The notes under the pieces: generated by a model
Databases searched by the model: none
The model's input: the letters and a program-made list of their open reading frames with translations, nothing else
What the model was told of the DNA's origin: nothing
Translations under genes and position numbers: made by a program
Shown here: piece by piece, positions 1 to 11,749 of the stretch
Numbering within the stretch: position 1 is the first letter of the stretch
Layout: each line of letters opens with the position of its first letter
Assembly: GCA_032622095.1 (NCBI GenBank)
Contig: CP136069.1
Location: 42,012,194 to 42,076,193 of the forward strand
Direction of reading: 5' to 3'
Origin: Siphonodentalium dalli
Taxonomy: Eukaryota > Mollusca > Scaphopoda > Gadilida > Siphonodentaliidae
Length of the DNA: 64,000 bases

Positions 1-355
1 AACAAGCTCTGAATTATTTCATTGGTGTCACATTATCACCGATATAAATAACTTCTGCACGCAATCCATGCAGTATGACATATATATCTTTATTGCCTCC
101 TTCTAAGGAGATATTGGATATATTACAATAATATACACAGATGACAGTAAAAATTGTGATGTGGGTTTTGAGCAAAAATAAAAGGATTATTGAATGTGAT
201 GGAAGCTCAGAATGCTTTGTGATTGATATAAATTTACGATTGACACATAATCATATCCTATCGGTTTCGGTTGAAATTCTCGGAAATGCGTAAATTTATT
301 CTCTTTGCTAGGTATTATCGTTCAATTCTGGACTCTTCATAGACGATTTTAGTGT
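1..355. other. No gene seen; AT-rich
   Basis: No ORF of note, repeat or structural RNA was recognised in this stretch before the first MITE. Confidence 0.5.
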
Positions 356-359
356 TTAA

Positions 360-1777
360 ATGCACGGGCGGCGTTCGTTACAGAAATATTCATGTTTGTT
401 CAAATCGCCATCAACGGAAGGAATATTAAAAAATATATAGTTTTGTTCATGTGCCAAACATAATCGACGCGTAAATAGTATATTGTCGTCAAGACGTATG
501 ACGGTGTACGTAAACAAGAACCTGCTCGTGTTACAGAAGTTTTGCTTCTGTTTACATAACACAGCGTAATTATATTGGTTAATCACACACAAATGATATA
601 AACGCTCTTTATTATTTCCATATCAGGAAAACAGTAACAAAAAAACGCCCTTTATGTTTATACTATCCCACCCCATGCATCCGGATATGCCCGTAGCGGA
701 AGACATGCCCGTAGCGGAATAACCACATGGCCCGCGATTTGCACACCATTCACGGTTAGACACATGTTGCACCGAAACCAACACATACCAGTGGTTGACG
801 GTGGTGGTAATATTTGTGGCTATAATTTACCCAGCAGTACATCAAACTTCTTTAAACATGGACGCAGTTTAATCCTATTTTATAGCGTAGTTAGGCCAAA
901 CATTGTGGCAAAATTTGCATTTCTTACATAAAATTATGATTTCTGTTATAACAGCCCAGACAACATAGTCTTTGCATACATTGCTATTTCCGCGGATATT
1001 CCCTTAATATAATAGACAACATTTTCAGTCATGTTTCTACATTTTTCATAGTAAAAAATTACCATATATGCAGGGCATAACAACAAAATATATGCGATGT
1101 CTATAGCAGTGGTTTTACGTTTGCTATAGACATTCCCCAAAATCAAGTGAGTGCCTCCATGGAAACTAATTTTTCGGGCACTAATATGATTGACATCGCA
1201 AAAATGTCCAGTTCATTTTGAAGCCAAGATATCATACTTTGAGAGACTGTATGTTATATAATGTGTCAATGCAAAGATTCATTAAAATTTGATAAAACCT
1301 TATATCGAGTAAGTATTTCAGATCATAATTTTCGTATAAAACCCTATCATCGAACAGAAATATGCAAATTGCGGAAACCACAACCGCTCATTTCTGTTGA
1401 CCGATTATCGCTGTTAACGTTTAAAAAATCAAGGTAAAGTAAACCGTGTTTTTATGAAATAACTTACGACAACAAAGGACGATGTGCAAATCGCGGGCCA
1501 TGTGGTTATTCCGCTACGGGCATGTTCACCGCTACGAGCATATCCGGATGCATGGGGTGTATCCGGATCTAAACAAAAGCCAGGTTCTGTAACGTTTTTT
1601 ACCTTTGTTTACATAACAAAGGGAAAACATTTGACGATAACATACTGTTTATGCCATGTTTCTCATTGGTATAAGAACAAAGTTATGTCTATATTTCACT
1701 ATTATTTCTGCTTATGGCGGTTTTTGACGGAGGTGAATATTGTAACACCATACCCACCACCAACGCCGCCCGTATCT
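360..1777 (+). mobile_element. TTAA-flanked MITE family K, copy A (split)
   Basis: Non-autonomous DNA transposon of about 520 bp once the internal insertion is removed. TTAA lies on both sides (356-359 and 1778-1781). The ends are inverted: the left begins ATGCACGGGCGGCGTT and the right ends AACGCCGCCCGTATCT. Three further copies are present, at 18421-18941, 28071-32358 and 44467-53431, the last two also split. It has no coding capacity. A TTAA target with purine-starting termini fits Kolobok; piggyBac also uses TTAA, so the superfamily is an inference. It is interrupted at 669-1559 by a different element. The 78-codon minus ORF at 356-592 is only this repeat read through. Confidence 0.85.
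669..1559. mobile_element. CAC...GTG element T1, 5-bp TSD (Transib-like?)
   Basis: An 891-bp element nested in K copy A. The target duplication TATCC is at 664-668 and 1560-1564; the empty site is readable in K copy B at 28350-28375. Inverted repeats of about 77 bp (669-745 against 1483-1559) start CACCCCATGCATCCGG and contain two nearby copies of ATGCCCGTAGCGG. It has no transposase ORF. CAC termini with a 5-bp duplication are the hallmark of Transib and RAG-like transposons, but the heptamer is not the usual CACWATG, so the assignment is tentative. An element of the same size and architecture is at 54678-55575. Confidence 0.75.
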
Positions 1778-1781
1778 TTAA

Positions 1782-2159
1782 TTAGTTGCCGTAATCTCTA
1801 AATTTGTAAACACTGTGTAAAATTATCAAAGTGACAGAAAATGTTTGTTCTATTTTGTAGCTATGTGGCGAATCGACCAATGTATATATGAATTCCGAAA
1901 ATCGCTCGATTGGCTGCAGCACTTTACTAATAAATGTTGTGATTGGCTGACACTGACGTATTGCTTGTTGGTAGCAATGGGTTGACGTTCACGCAACTAG
2001 CTATCTATCTAGCTGTCAATCACGCGTCACGACGTCGGTCCATAATGTCGGCACGCCCATAACTGAGTGGCTTGGTTGTCACTAAACGTCACTCACACGA
2101 CGCGAGCATTTTATTGGCTAACGTCATGTCAAGTTACAACGAATGGTGTTACGTTCCAG
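1782..2159. other. No gene seen
   Basis: Unique-looking AT-rich sequence. Nothing recognised. Confidence 0.4.
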
Positions 2160-2385
2160 ACTTTCATCCCGGCTAGCCGGGATGACTCGCTGTTACGTGA
2201 TCCGAGCTGTCCCGGCTAACCAAGTTGTCCCGGTTAGGCGGGACGGGATATCTCGGTTTGCCGAGTTGACCCGGCCCATGTAACAGCACACCATTATTTT
2301 AGTGAGAAAGCACAGAGGACCGAGGCACCCGGCAGACCGGGTTGTCCCGGCTAACCGAGTTGCCCCGGCTCATGTAACAAGCCCC
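2160..2385. repeat. GC-rich CCCGGCTAACC(G)AGTTG repeat cluster
   Basis: About six degenerate copies of a motif near CCCGGCTAACCGAGTTG, some inverted (for example the palindrome CCCGGCTAGCCGGG at 2169-2182). The phrase CATGTAACA recurs at about 2277 and 2373. The block is strikingly GC-rich against an AT-rich background and may be the inverted ends of a MITE. No target duplication was identified. Confidence 0.55.
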
Positions 2386-3229
2386 TTAACCATTTGGATA
2401 GTATCTATAACGTCATATACATGACGTCATGTGTGAGCTTAACGTCAACGTCATAGCAATAATTATTAACACATTCGGGTCAAAGGGTCCAATAATTCGT
2501 TTTAATTTATGTGTATTTTCTGTTTACATGTGCTATCATAATCTATTGCAGTTATACATTGGGACATTATATTAATCAAAATATCTCCTATACAATCATT
2601 TACAAATCAGATGATCAATTGAAGTTATGTCTACATAAAAATGACACTCCCTGAAATGACATATATGTCGTTCTACTCGCTAAAGGGTTAAATATGGTAC
2701 GATTATGCTGTAAATCACCAAACATTGAACAAAATTTATTTATGTTACTATACTTATAATCACATTTTTTTATGCAATAACTTTTGACATGGCCTTGAGT
2801 GGGCGTATCTGTCAACAAATCTAATTAAATCTATATAATAATCGGAGTGAGTGGGTGATTCCTTATATATAGACTTTAATTAGTGTTATGTTTTATTCCT
2901 TCGGTGCATGTCTAGTGTTGCAATACATTATGTCATGTTGTTGTCAGTGATTGTAAGTAAAATGTTGACAATATAAAAATCAGTGAGCTGATCTCGCTGT
3001 GGTATTGTTAGTAACACGGTTGTTTGTCGTGCGATGCAAATAGATGTCGATGTTATCTTCGTTAATCTCAGGACCATGTCCAATATTAGAACCATCAACG
3101 ATAGCACATCACGCGAGCAATCGAGTCGAGCATTATATAATACACCGCACCACACTGTGTGAATGTTAGATTGCTGTCTCGATTAAAGAGGCTTCATGAA
3201 ATTATGACATAGCATCACGACAGGAGATG
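2386..3229. other. No gene seen
   Basis: AT-rich sequence without recognisable coding, repeat or RNA features. Confidence 0.4.
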
Positions 3230-3261
3230 TAAGCACGCAGTGACCAGCACGAACTGCAAGG

Positions 3262-4300
3262 GCTTTGACCTGTGCGATGTACTATAAAGCTCTTGGCAAT
3301 TTCACTTGTAGGAACTTTGCCGCTATTCCCAAGTGTACAGCCAAATATATACTATGAATTTAGGAGTTACGTCTGTAGGATACAAGTGTCTTTTTACTAA
3401 AATCGTATCCGTTAAAATTCACGATCAACACCGAGGCATTGCGACAAGCAAATTAGATATGATTAATCATTACTCGGGCCTGGCGCACATGTGCTTAAAC
3501 TTTCTCAGTTCAACCCACGTATTATGCTATACCAGTGCATCAAATGGTTCGCGAAGGTGATCTGATTTAAGTACTTGGTATATGACCGAACAAACATCTG
3601 GGACGATTTGCATATTTCTGAATCCGAAATCAGAAAGTCGGTCCGCAACCAGAAGCAAGGAATCGCAGAGTGACACAGTTTTGATACGGCGTCAACGCAT
3701 TCTGAAATTTCACGTCGTATTGCTTTATCAATGGTCAATGGTCGTGTATAGTTCGTCGAAAATATAGAGGGGTGTCAAGTTGGAAATTTCCAATTGGAAA
3801 GCTGGAGGCCAATCTAGATGCTAGGATTTTGCGATGTTCATTTTAAAAAATTCTCACACCGGGCCGACCATGGTTTTGGTCCTGCCTCCACCCCGGTGCA
3901 GCAAACGCTAAAGGGATCGCGGGGAAGGTGTACATGGAATTATGCAGACTCGTGGGATTGGACTGGTTCAATGATAGGGGTGTATGCAGGTGGAAATTCC
4001 AATGTGGATCCCACGCAGACCATATATGGGCATGACCCTGCGAGGCATAGCTGACACGCTTTTGGTCTGCTGATTGCGGATTCACTTCTTTTGCCTGGCA
4101 TAAACTGACGAGAACTCGTAGTGAATTAACCATTACCAGAGAACTGACGAGCTCTCGTACCCTAACATGGCCCTGTACTATAAAGCTATGGGCAGTTGTA
4201 CTTATAGGAAATTTGCCGATATTCCCAAGTGTACATATAAATGAATACTATATATGAACTTACGAGTTACGACTGCCGAGTACAATGGTCTTTATGCAGT
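3262..4300. repeat. Diverged direct repeat, 3262-3400 and 4165-4300
   Basis: Two direct copies of about 135 bp share GTACTATAAAGCT, TATTCCCAAGTGTACA and a block around GAGTTACG. The sequence between them holds no recognisable gene. A short TTGGAAATTTCC motif at about 3780 recurs near 14825, 44057 and 44285. Confidence 0.6.
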
Positions 4301-4373
4301 TGCAAAGCTACGAGCGAAGATTCGTTCGTAACTGATTTGCCTGCACTTTTATATTAGTTGTTCACTTCGTTAA

Positions 4374-4711
4374 CCCTTTACCCAACAGAACGGCCCTGTG
4401 CCAATGCATTCTCTTATATATGCGAGTCGACCATAGGTCGCCTCGCATATATAAGAGAATGCATTGGCTTAACACATTAAGATTTATTTTAGGCCAATGC
4501 ATTCTCTTATATATGCGAGGCGACCTATGGTCGACTCGCATATATAAGAGAATGCATTGGCACAGGGCATAAATGTAACTATCACAATGTGGTCAAGGAG
4601 CCGGTTCCAATGATATCCATATTTGTATGGTTCTATTGAGACAGACCAAAGATATTTTAGGCTGTTGAAGCTTTATTTGGCCGGTTTTGGCCGGTTTGTT
4701 GGGTAAAGCGA
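4374..4711. mobile_element. piggyBac-like MITE P1 with two 67-bp palindromes
   Basis: Starts CCCTTTACCCAACA after TTAA (4370-4373). The right end TGTTGGGTAAAG is followed by CGATATT rather than GGGTTAA, so this end has decayed. Inside are two 67-bp near-perfect palindromes in opposite orientation, 4401-4467 and 4494-4560, with 26-bp arms CCAATGCATTCTC...CTCGCATATA and a short asymmetric centre. TTAA target and CCCTTT termini resemble piggyBac; there is no transposase. Intact relatives are P2 and P3. Confidence 0.8.
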
Positions 4712-5179
4712 TATTGGATGTTTCTTTATTCCATCGTCTAAATTTATATTTTCATGAATGACCAATACGTATTACGATACAAGTTGGCATTGGGGTTGTA
4801 TGACACGTGCGAGCCACTTATCCATAACATCCTCTTCAAAATAGCATTTATAAACGGTGAACATAATATTTTGGAACTCAATCTACTGTATGATATGCGA
4901 GAATCAATGCCGAAAACACCTCACTGTAATCCAGTGAATCGCTGAACACCCATGGCACGCTCATGTATGCCTACGACTCCACGACCCCGAGTCTAACTCA
5001 GTACTATAGAACACTAGTAAGCTATAGTTGGACATGTAAGTCTGCAAGTCTACGAGTTATAAATGACTTCTTACGCGCGTACTACAATGCGCACACGTGT
5101 AGACTTACAAGCTCGTAAATATCAGCCAAGCGCATTCGGAAGTTGTATACAAGGGCAGAAGTTTTATTGTACAAGGTCC
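4712..5179. other. No gene seen
   Basis: Short ORFs only (63 and 61 codons), without recognisable domains. Confidence 0.4.
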
Positions 5180-5590
5180 TATTCTAATGACGTTCCGTGC
5201 TGTTATAAATGCATGCTTGAAAAGCTATATACACTGATGTACATATGACACAGAGGTCCCAAACAGCATCGATTAGCTATATAATAGCTGTTCTTCTAAT
5301 GACGTTCTGTGCTTCCAGATTTAATGTATGCATTTTGGTGACATCTTGTCGTCATTGTGGGCATTTACTTGTATAAAACATGTCAGCATCTAAACAGAAA
5401 TGCACAGGTGACATAAAGGTTCCAAACAGTATCGATTAGCTAATAGCTGTTCAAATGACGTTCTGTGCTTCCACATTTAATGCATGCATTTTGGCGGCAC
5501 TTTGTCGTCATTGTGGACAGCTACTTGTATACAAAATGTGAACATCTAAACACTAATGTACATAAAGGTTCCAAACAGCATCGAATATCA
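5180..5590. repeat. Tandem repeat, about 2.7 units of ~160 bp
   Basis: TCTAATGACGTTCYGTGC recurs at about 5183 and 5295, with a diverged form near 5453. CAAACAGYATCGATTAGC recurs at about 5260 and 5425, with a shortened form near 5573. The last two full units are about 160 bp; the first spacing is nearer 110 bp, consistent with a deletion in one unit. Confidence 0.75.
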
Positions 5591-6317
5591 TCGAATATCA
5601 AATGTATCTATGGATTCGAACATTAAGTAGGCCTTTATGTGATTGGTAATATATATACATGTATACGTATAGTGACCAGAGCTTCACAATTCACCCAATA
5701 TGTTTCCAGACGTGCCTGGGATTGTTTCGCTCCTAAAATCTTCACCGAAGCCAAAGTCATGTTATCAAAGGTTGCTATGCGATGATCTTGATGCACTGAG
5801 GATGCAGGAGTGACAAGCCGCGCGAAGATATGCTGATAACAGATCTGACAGGGTTTGGTCTGACGTTTCGGATTATACCCCGACCATGGGATTAATCACG
5901 TGGACCCCCAAATAATGCTCTTTAGCTGCATAATTATGCATCAGCACTAAAGGTAATGGAGACCGAAAGAGCTTGGCTGACAGAACTTTCAAAATTCTCC
6001 GCGTCCGTTTGAACACAGATGACAACTGATCATAACAGTTATACCCCTAGCATGTGCACGGCCGTTCACCGACAAAACAACAATCTTAAGCGGACATGAC
6101 TCGTTCGAACTCCAATATTATTTATACATGCATAATTTGGTAAGATGATCCCAAAACATATATACGCGGAAGATTTTCGAACACATTCGTCGATATAAAT
6201 ACGTTGAAAATACGTGTATTGTTTCTTATATTTTTCGATAAGTTTGGGATCGTTTCGTTTTTGCTGGTTCGTTTTTTTTAGTCGCGGTCGCGTATAAATT
6301 TCAACTGTTTAAAGGCA
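5591..6317. other. No gene seen
   Basis: AT-rich sequence, no recognisable feature. Confidence 0.4.
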
Positions 6318-6640
6318 TATTATGGACTTGTTCGGGTGCATGAAACTGATAAGTTTGTACTCAGGCGCTGTGCCAACTGGATGAATTTATAATTCTACTA
6401 ACATCACCGAAAATCTCAACGAAATCGACCACAACACTCCATATAAAACATCGCCCGAACAACGCGCAATTGTAAATATTTACATCTCGATTCGGGACGC
6501 ATCTATCGGCGATAAACCAAGGCAAATGATTTCGCCATCGAGAGTCATTGAATTTAATTGATATATAAGAATGACGGTGTGTGTTGTAAATTTGGATTTA
6601 TATTCGTAAAATAACTTCTTTGAGCAAGAGTATTCTATAT
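6318..6640 (+). repeat. Dispersed repeat D, copy 1
   Basis: About 320 bp closely matching 13247-13572 in the same orientation. Shared blocks include ACATCTCGATTCGGGACGC and GATTTCGCCAT. It provides the empty site for the palindromic MITE at 13034-13245. Origin unknown. Confidence 0.75.
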
Positions 6641-6674
6641 TTCTATTTCATCACCCTACCGGAGTGTTTCACAT

Positions 6675-6728
6675 CACTTTAATACTGTTGATGATTGAAA
6701 ATTGCAATCATCAAAAGTATTAAACGGT
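6675..6728. repeat. Small hairpin
   Basis: Imperfect inverted repeat around TTTAATACTGTTGATGATTG and CAATCATCAAAAGTATTAAA with a 7-nt loop. Nothing else was recognised in 6641-7056. Confidence 0.55.
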
Positions 6729-7060
6729 TGCAATAAAAAAAACTTCACGCACTAGCTCCTTTCTATTCATTTCAATTTGCAAGTTTTTTTTTATTAGTTC
6801 TTGTTACATGTAAGATAACGCAATATAACTTTTCCAGACATTCCGTTTCCGATTCCAGAATTATGATAAATACGAATGGCACTGTTTCTGTATACGGGGC
6901 ACGTAAATTATTTTCGAATTTGTATTATTTATGACTTCAATGCGTTTTTCTTGGACAAATAATTATCGCAGAAAGGCAGCTCAGGCATTTATCGACCCAT
7001 GCAATTAGATACAGTACCAGGAACAATTCAAAAGCAAATATTATTAGGTGTAGGCTTTAA

Positions 7061-7452
7061 CCCTTTACACAACAAACCGGCCAAAACCGGCCAAATAAAG
7101 CTTCAACAGCCTAAAATATCTTCGGTCTGTCTCAATAGAACCATACAAATATGGATATCATTGGAACCGGCTCCTTGACCACATTGTGATAGTTACAGTT
7201 AGCCCTGTGCCAATGCATTCTCTTATATATGTGAGTCGACCATAGGTCGCCTCGCATATATAAGAGAATGCATTGGCCTAAAAAAAAATCTTTTTTTAAC
7301 ACTTTTTACCATTTTTTCTTACATTCTTTAACAATTTTATAATTTTTAATGTGTTAAGCCAATGCATTCTCTTATATATGCGAGGCGACCTATGGTCGAC
7401 TCGCATATATAAGAGAATGCATTGGCACAGGGCCCTTCTGTTGGGTAAAGGG
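7061..7452. mobile_element. piggyBac-like MITE P2, intact ends
   Basis: 392-bp element with TTAA at 7057-7060 and 7453-7456. Termini are CCCTTTACACAACA and TGTTGGGTAAAGGG. It is inverted relative to P1 and P3, as the CCGGCCAAAACCGGCC block lies at the left. The two palindromes sit at 7210-7276 and 7359-7425, separated by an A/T-rich spacer. It has no coding capacity. Confidence 0.88.
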
Positions 7453-7744
7453 TTAAAGAACGTTCATAAAAATATGAATCTATGCTTATTTTCATCGATT
7501 ATTTTCAGAAATTTGTGCGGGCTTTTCCTGGTGCCTTTGGATTATAAATAACATTGGTAATGATAATATTCGTCTTTTATTCACACGGTATAAGCGTAAA
7601 ATTGAAACATACGACTGCATTCCTGTTACAATTTGATGTGCAAATGGATGGAATATGTTGAGCTGTCTATGTGCAGGAACAGTGTGCGATATAATTGCAT
7701 CCACACGAATTTGACCTGTTCTAGACTAAACACTCATTGACGAG

Positions 7745-7935
7745 TAGTTCCCTTAGGAAATGTTCAGGTAATAAGTTTAACTTATTATCTGAACATTTCA
7801 CACCAATGAATACGAATCATTGTGCTCTTGTATTATCGGCTTTTCTGTCTGTCATTTGCTTTTATTACATGAACACACCCCTAGATGAACAATAGACAGT
7901 TCCAATGTATACTTGTTCACCAATTCAGTAATAGA
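7745..7935 (+). repeat. Dispersed repeat A, copy 1
   Basis: Carries a small hairpin made of AATAAGTT and AACTTATTATCTGAAC. The downstream part (gap plus GAYCAATAGAC-like text) is shared with 58459-58675 and, split, with 16135-16175 and 16672-16775. Likely a fragment of a non-autonomous element. Confidence 0.6.
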
Positions 7936-8820
7936 AACGTGTACATTTCACCAAAAAAAAAAAAGAGATCCATTTCTTAACTAGAAGTATTTTCTATGCC
8001 ATTCACCATGATACGGCCATAGGACTACTATCATGAGTTAATGTCATGTACTTAATTTCGTAAATAAACAAGCTTAGAAAAATAATGTATTCGTGCAATG
8101 TCACAATCCCCAATGACTCCCACAGCTCGTAGACACTGGATTAACAAGCCATTATCTCATTACGTCACGCGAAGCCATCACTAACATCTATATGATGTTA
8201 CTCTCTGCAATTATTAAATTTAAACCACATTATAGCAATGATTATAGATTTTAACAGCGCTTAACTGGTCATTGTGCTGTAAGATGCTTGTTGCCCTGGC
8301 CATTAATGTAAGCGAACAAATGAATTCCATACAGACATGTTCCGATATTCATCAGTATGGCAAGCTGACTACTACATGCACATATTTAAACGGACATGGT
8401 TGATTTAAACATCCAAATAACACACTCTCCAAACTCACAGTTGTTAGCTCTAACATTCTGACCAAAGTTGTCAGTCGAAGGATGTGTGGACTGGTGTATT
8501 CCACGAACCTCCGACAGGCTGCTTTGGTCAGCATGTTATAGAAAACTAATACCGGAACAAATACGGTATCAACTTAAAAAAAAATAGAATATACTCTTTA
8601 CAGTCAAAATGCTATGTTTTGTGTCAGTTCCTCATATATTAGTTTTTGTGCGTTTGCGCTCGATTCGGCCATTTTGATTCCGTAGTACATGTACCCACCA
8701 ACTTCGAAACCATGTTATTCCCCACCGCGTTGTTAGGAATATGGAAAATTTCGATGTTCACGAACGACTGATACCCAACAAAATAAGTTACATACCAAAA
8801 ACCCTGCAATTCGATGTCTA
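7936..8820. other. No gene seen
   Basis: No recognised feature; only a 60-codon minus ORF without a domain. Confidence 0.4.
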
Positions 8821-9829
8821 TGTTGGTTCTTGGTCACACATAGTGATTTCCCATTTATATACAAATCTAGATTGGATCAAACTTTAAACTCAAGTCTGAG
8901 TTTAGTGTGCCTGTCCTTTTCAGAATGAGGTTCCCAGTGGGTGAATTTAGTGGCGCTATCCCGCACAGCGGGCTAGCGTCACTAAATTCACCCTCTGTGA
9001 ACCTCATTCTGCTTAGCCCTTATGTGCTATGAGAGACATAGAGTCATAGACTCATATCGAAGTTCCCAAATGGTGAATATTGTGATGTACACCCAATGGG
9101 AACCTCGATTTTGCAATGTGTCGTTTGCCAATTTGGGGATATTGAGAAACTAAACTAGAAAAGACATAAAATCTTTATGAAGAAGTTTCTATATAAATTT
9201 GACAATAAAGAAACTTTCCAGAGAAAATGAGGCCTAAGAAGAATGAGGTCCCCAGAGGGTGAATTTAATGACGCTATCCCACACAATCGTAACTGTCAAA
9301 GGAGTCATCGGGCTAATCGCCAAATTTTCTACTATATATACCAATTCAGATTAACCTTACAGTCAAATGTTTGATACATATATATAGCCTTGAAATCTAT
9401 ATTTCACTTCTTCCTTAAATATCCCAATAGATATAGATATGCATAGTTTATGCTCGTCCTAATTGATAATCCATAGACACATACGCTGAAAGATGTTATT
9501 CGACATCATGCAAACTCAAATTGTTTTCTCACCATGTACAAACGGTTCTGTTATCGCCTTCTTGTCATTTTATAACAACGTACTGTCAATTTTGTACGGG
9601 AGAGGGGATACATAAGTTGAAATAACTTGTGCCCAGATCCCTTTTGTATATTTATATACGAATAAAATATGTTTAAAGTAAAAGTAACGAGATAGCGTCA
9701 CTAAATTCACCCTCTGTGGACCTCATTCTGAAAAGGACAGGCACACTAAACTCAGACTTGAGTTTAAAGTTTGATCCAATCTAGATTTGTATATAAATGG
9801 GAAATCACTATGTGTGACCAAGAACCAGG
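8821..9829. mobile_element. Fold-back element F1 (about 1 kb)
   Basis: Long inverted ends: 8821-8940 pairs with about 9718-9829, running from TGGTTCTTGGTCACAC inward to GTGCCTGTCCTTTTCAGAAT. Near the left end is the family palindrome (8933-9010) carrying AGGGTGAATTTAGTG-type arms; a half copy is at 9240-9290. The middle holds a LINE 3' end (9588-9680). Same family as 11282-11690, 11750-12200 and 55839-56090. No transposase and no clear target duplication. Confidence 0.7.
9588..9680 (+). mobile_element. LINE 3'-terminal fragment
   Basis: Contains AACTTGTGCCCAGATCCC, then GTATATTT and the terminal block AATAAAATATGTTTAAAG. The same 3' end occurs at 62340-62518 (plus) and, on the minus strand, at 37485-37610 and 39530-39620. 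No coding part is retained. Confidence 0.65.
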
Positions 9830-10160
9830 ACTGGTCTGCATACTTTGTGAGGATGGATATTATACATGTAAGTAAAAAAATAATTAATACACGATATATC
9901 GATCATCACGCATGGTTTATATACCCTGACAAAACTTGGCAAAGTCATCGTAATGTTTAAGCTGTTTTCAGTTTTTTTGCACATAAGACTAATAAGGCAT
10001 GCTCTGTATTGTTCCAAAATGAAGAAAATTCGGGACAATTTGTTTCCTCAAATCTATTTCTTGAATGATTCTTTTATTTGGGTTATACAGGTGATGTTCG
10101 TATAAAGGTATTCAGAGTATTTTATTGATCTATTTTGATCTCATAAACCGATCTGATATA
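9830..10160. other. No gene seen
   Basis: No recognised feature. Confidence 0.4.
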
Positions 10161-10164
10161 TATT

Positions 10165-10374
10165 AGCCCTCCCTTGACTGGAGCTTCCTGATTTTTTTCG
10201 AAAACCTGTGCCAATCCGCTCTCTTATTGGCCTTACAATACTTACCTTGATCTTGAAAGCCAGTGCATTCTCTTACATATGCAAGGCTCCCTATATGGGA
10301 GATTCGCATATATAATAGAATCCATGGCACATAAGCTTTAATTCTGCACCAGCGCATCTCCCGCCACGAAATGG
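10165..10374. mobile_element. Degenerate palindrome-bearing MITE R1
   Basis: Starts GCCCTCCCTTGACTGG and ends before TTAA at 10375-10378. It contains CTGTGCCAAT and a decayed version of the palindrome (GTGCATTCTCTTACATATGC paired with GCATATATAATAGAATCC). It looks like an old relative of P and Q. Confidence 0.6.
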
Positions 10375-10460
10375 TTAACAGCAAACATAATCTCAGGATT
10401 CAAGCCGCTACGAGGATTTAACCCTCCTTACTGAATGTATTCTCCCAAATGCACAAAGGC

Positions 10461-11279
10461 TACACTCTTATGACTAATGTGTAGATTTTCTACACACAAT
10501 GTGTAGCCCTGCTACACAATTATTATTCATTTTTGATCTTAAACATATTTGTGTAGTAAATGTGTAGTTTTATGTACCTACACAAATTGTGTAACAATTT
10601 TTACACAATAAATGTGTCAATTTATACACATTTATACACATTGGTGTGCATAAAATCAACACATATACCTTACACATTTTGTGTAGAGTCTTACACATAT
10701 AAACCGTAGACAAGAATTTAAGTTCAGTTTTCCGAACTGTGGGTATATAGTATTGATGACACGTGGATATTTATATGTTAAAACTATCATGGCGTACAAT
10801 GGTACGTAATATTTTGCTCTGTCATGTGTGAGTTTTTGTTTTAAATGAACAAACCAGGGTCGTGGCGTGGTTGCATAATATTAGTATTACCCTATTACAA
10901 CAATCATTTAAACGAGTCTAAGAGCAGGATTCGCCATGAAAGTTTTAACAACTAAATCCTCATATATTATTAATACTATACCCACAAGTCGGAATTCTGA
11001 ACTTACGTTCCTTGTCTACGATCGCTGTAGATTGTATTCCAAAACATATACCGGGTACTCAAACAATATGGCCGTCATGTAGCAGACTATCAAACTGAAG
11101 ACACCTCAATGCGCATGCTCCACGTTCATACACAATTGTGTGTAACAAAATATACACATTGTGTGTAGAACGGTCCTTGGTCAATGTATTTGTATGTAAA
11201 ACTACACATTGCTATGTCTATTAACCGGGTTTACACATTTGATGTGTAATCGTTTCTACACATTAGTTATAAGAGTGTA
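10461..11279. mobile_element. TGTGTAG-rich inverted-repeat element
   Basis: An 819-bp block with inverted ends TACACTCTTATGACTAATGT and ACATTAGTTATAAGAGTGTA. Both ends (10461-10700 and 11125-11279) are packed with ACACAnnTGTGT-type small palindromes and about two dozen TGTGTA/TACACA words. The centre is ordinary AT-rich sequence. There is no ORF. No target duplication is evident. Confidence 0.7.
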
Positions 11280-11281
11280 CC

Positions 11282-11690
11282 ACCAAGCCTGCACATTGTT
11301 TGTCTGTCATTTGCAGAATGAGCTTCCCTGATGGCGAATTTAGTGATGCTACCCCACATAGCGGGCTAGCGTCACCACATTCACCCTCTGGTGACCTCAT
11401 GCTTAGGCCTCATTTTTTCGGGAGTATCTATAATCTCAAATTAACATTGTTTTTAGTTACCTTTTCTCTTCTGGTAAGTTTTTATATCTCCTAAAATGCA
11501 TAATCGAGGTGACTAGTGGGTGAACATCACCAACTTCAACTGAGGAAATTCAATAATATCCTAGGTATCCCTAAGCGCAATGAGGTTTTTAGATGATGAA
11601 TTTGGTGACGCTAGCCCGTCGTGCAGGATAGCCTCACTAAATTCCCCATTCTGCAAATGACAGACACTATTTTCATGCTGGGCTCCCACA
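11282..11690. mobile_element. Fold-back element F, decayed copy
   Basis: Ends carry TCTGTCATTTGCAGAATGAG at about 11302 and its complement near 11650-11670. Two internal palindromes read GATGCTACCCCACATAGCGG...GCTAGCGTCAC and a diverged equivalent at 11575-11650. No coding capacity. Confidence 0.65.
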
Positions 11691-11749
11691 ACACATGGAT
11701 GATGCTGGCTACATATATAGTATGCGATACAGGAGTCTATACAAGCCTG

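Noticed and set aside
9808-10038. 76-codon minus ORF and similar short ORFs throughout
   Set aside because: Lengths expected by chance in this composition, with no motifs or context.
10461-11279. Telomere-like repeat
   Set aside because: TGTGTA words are not a tandem TTAGGG-type array and are arranged as inverted ends of one element.
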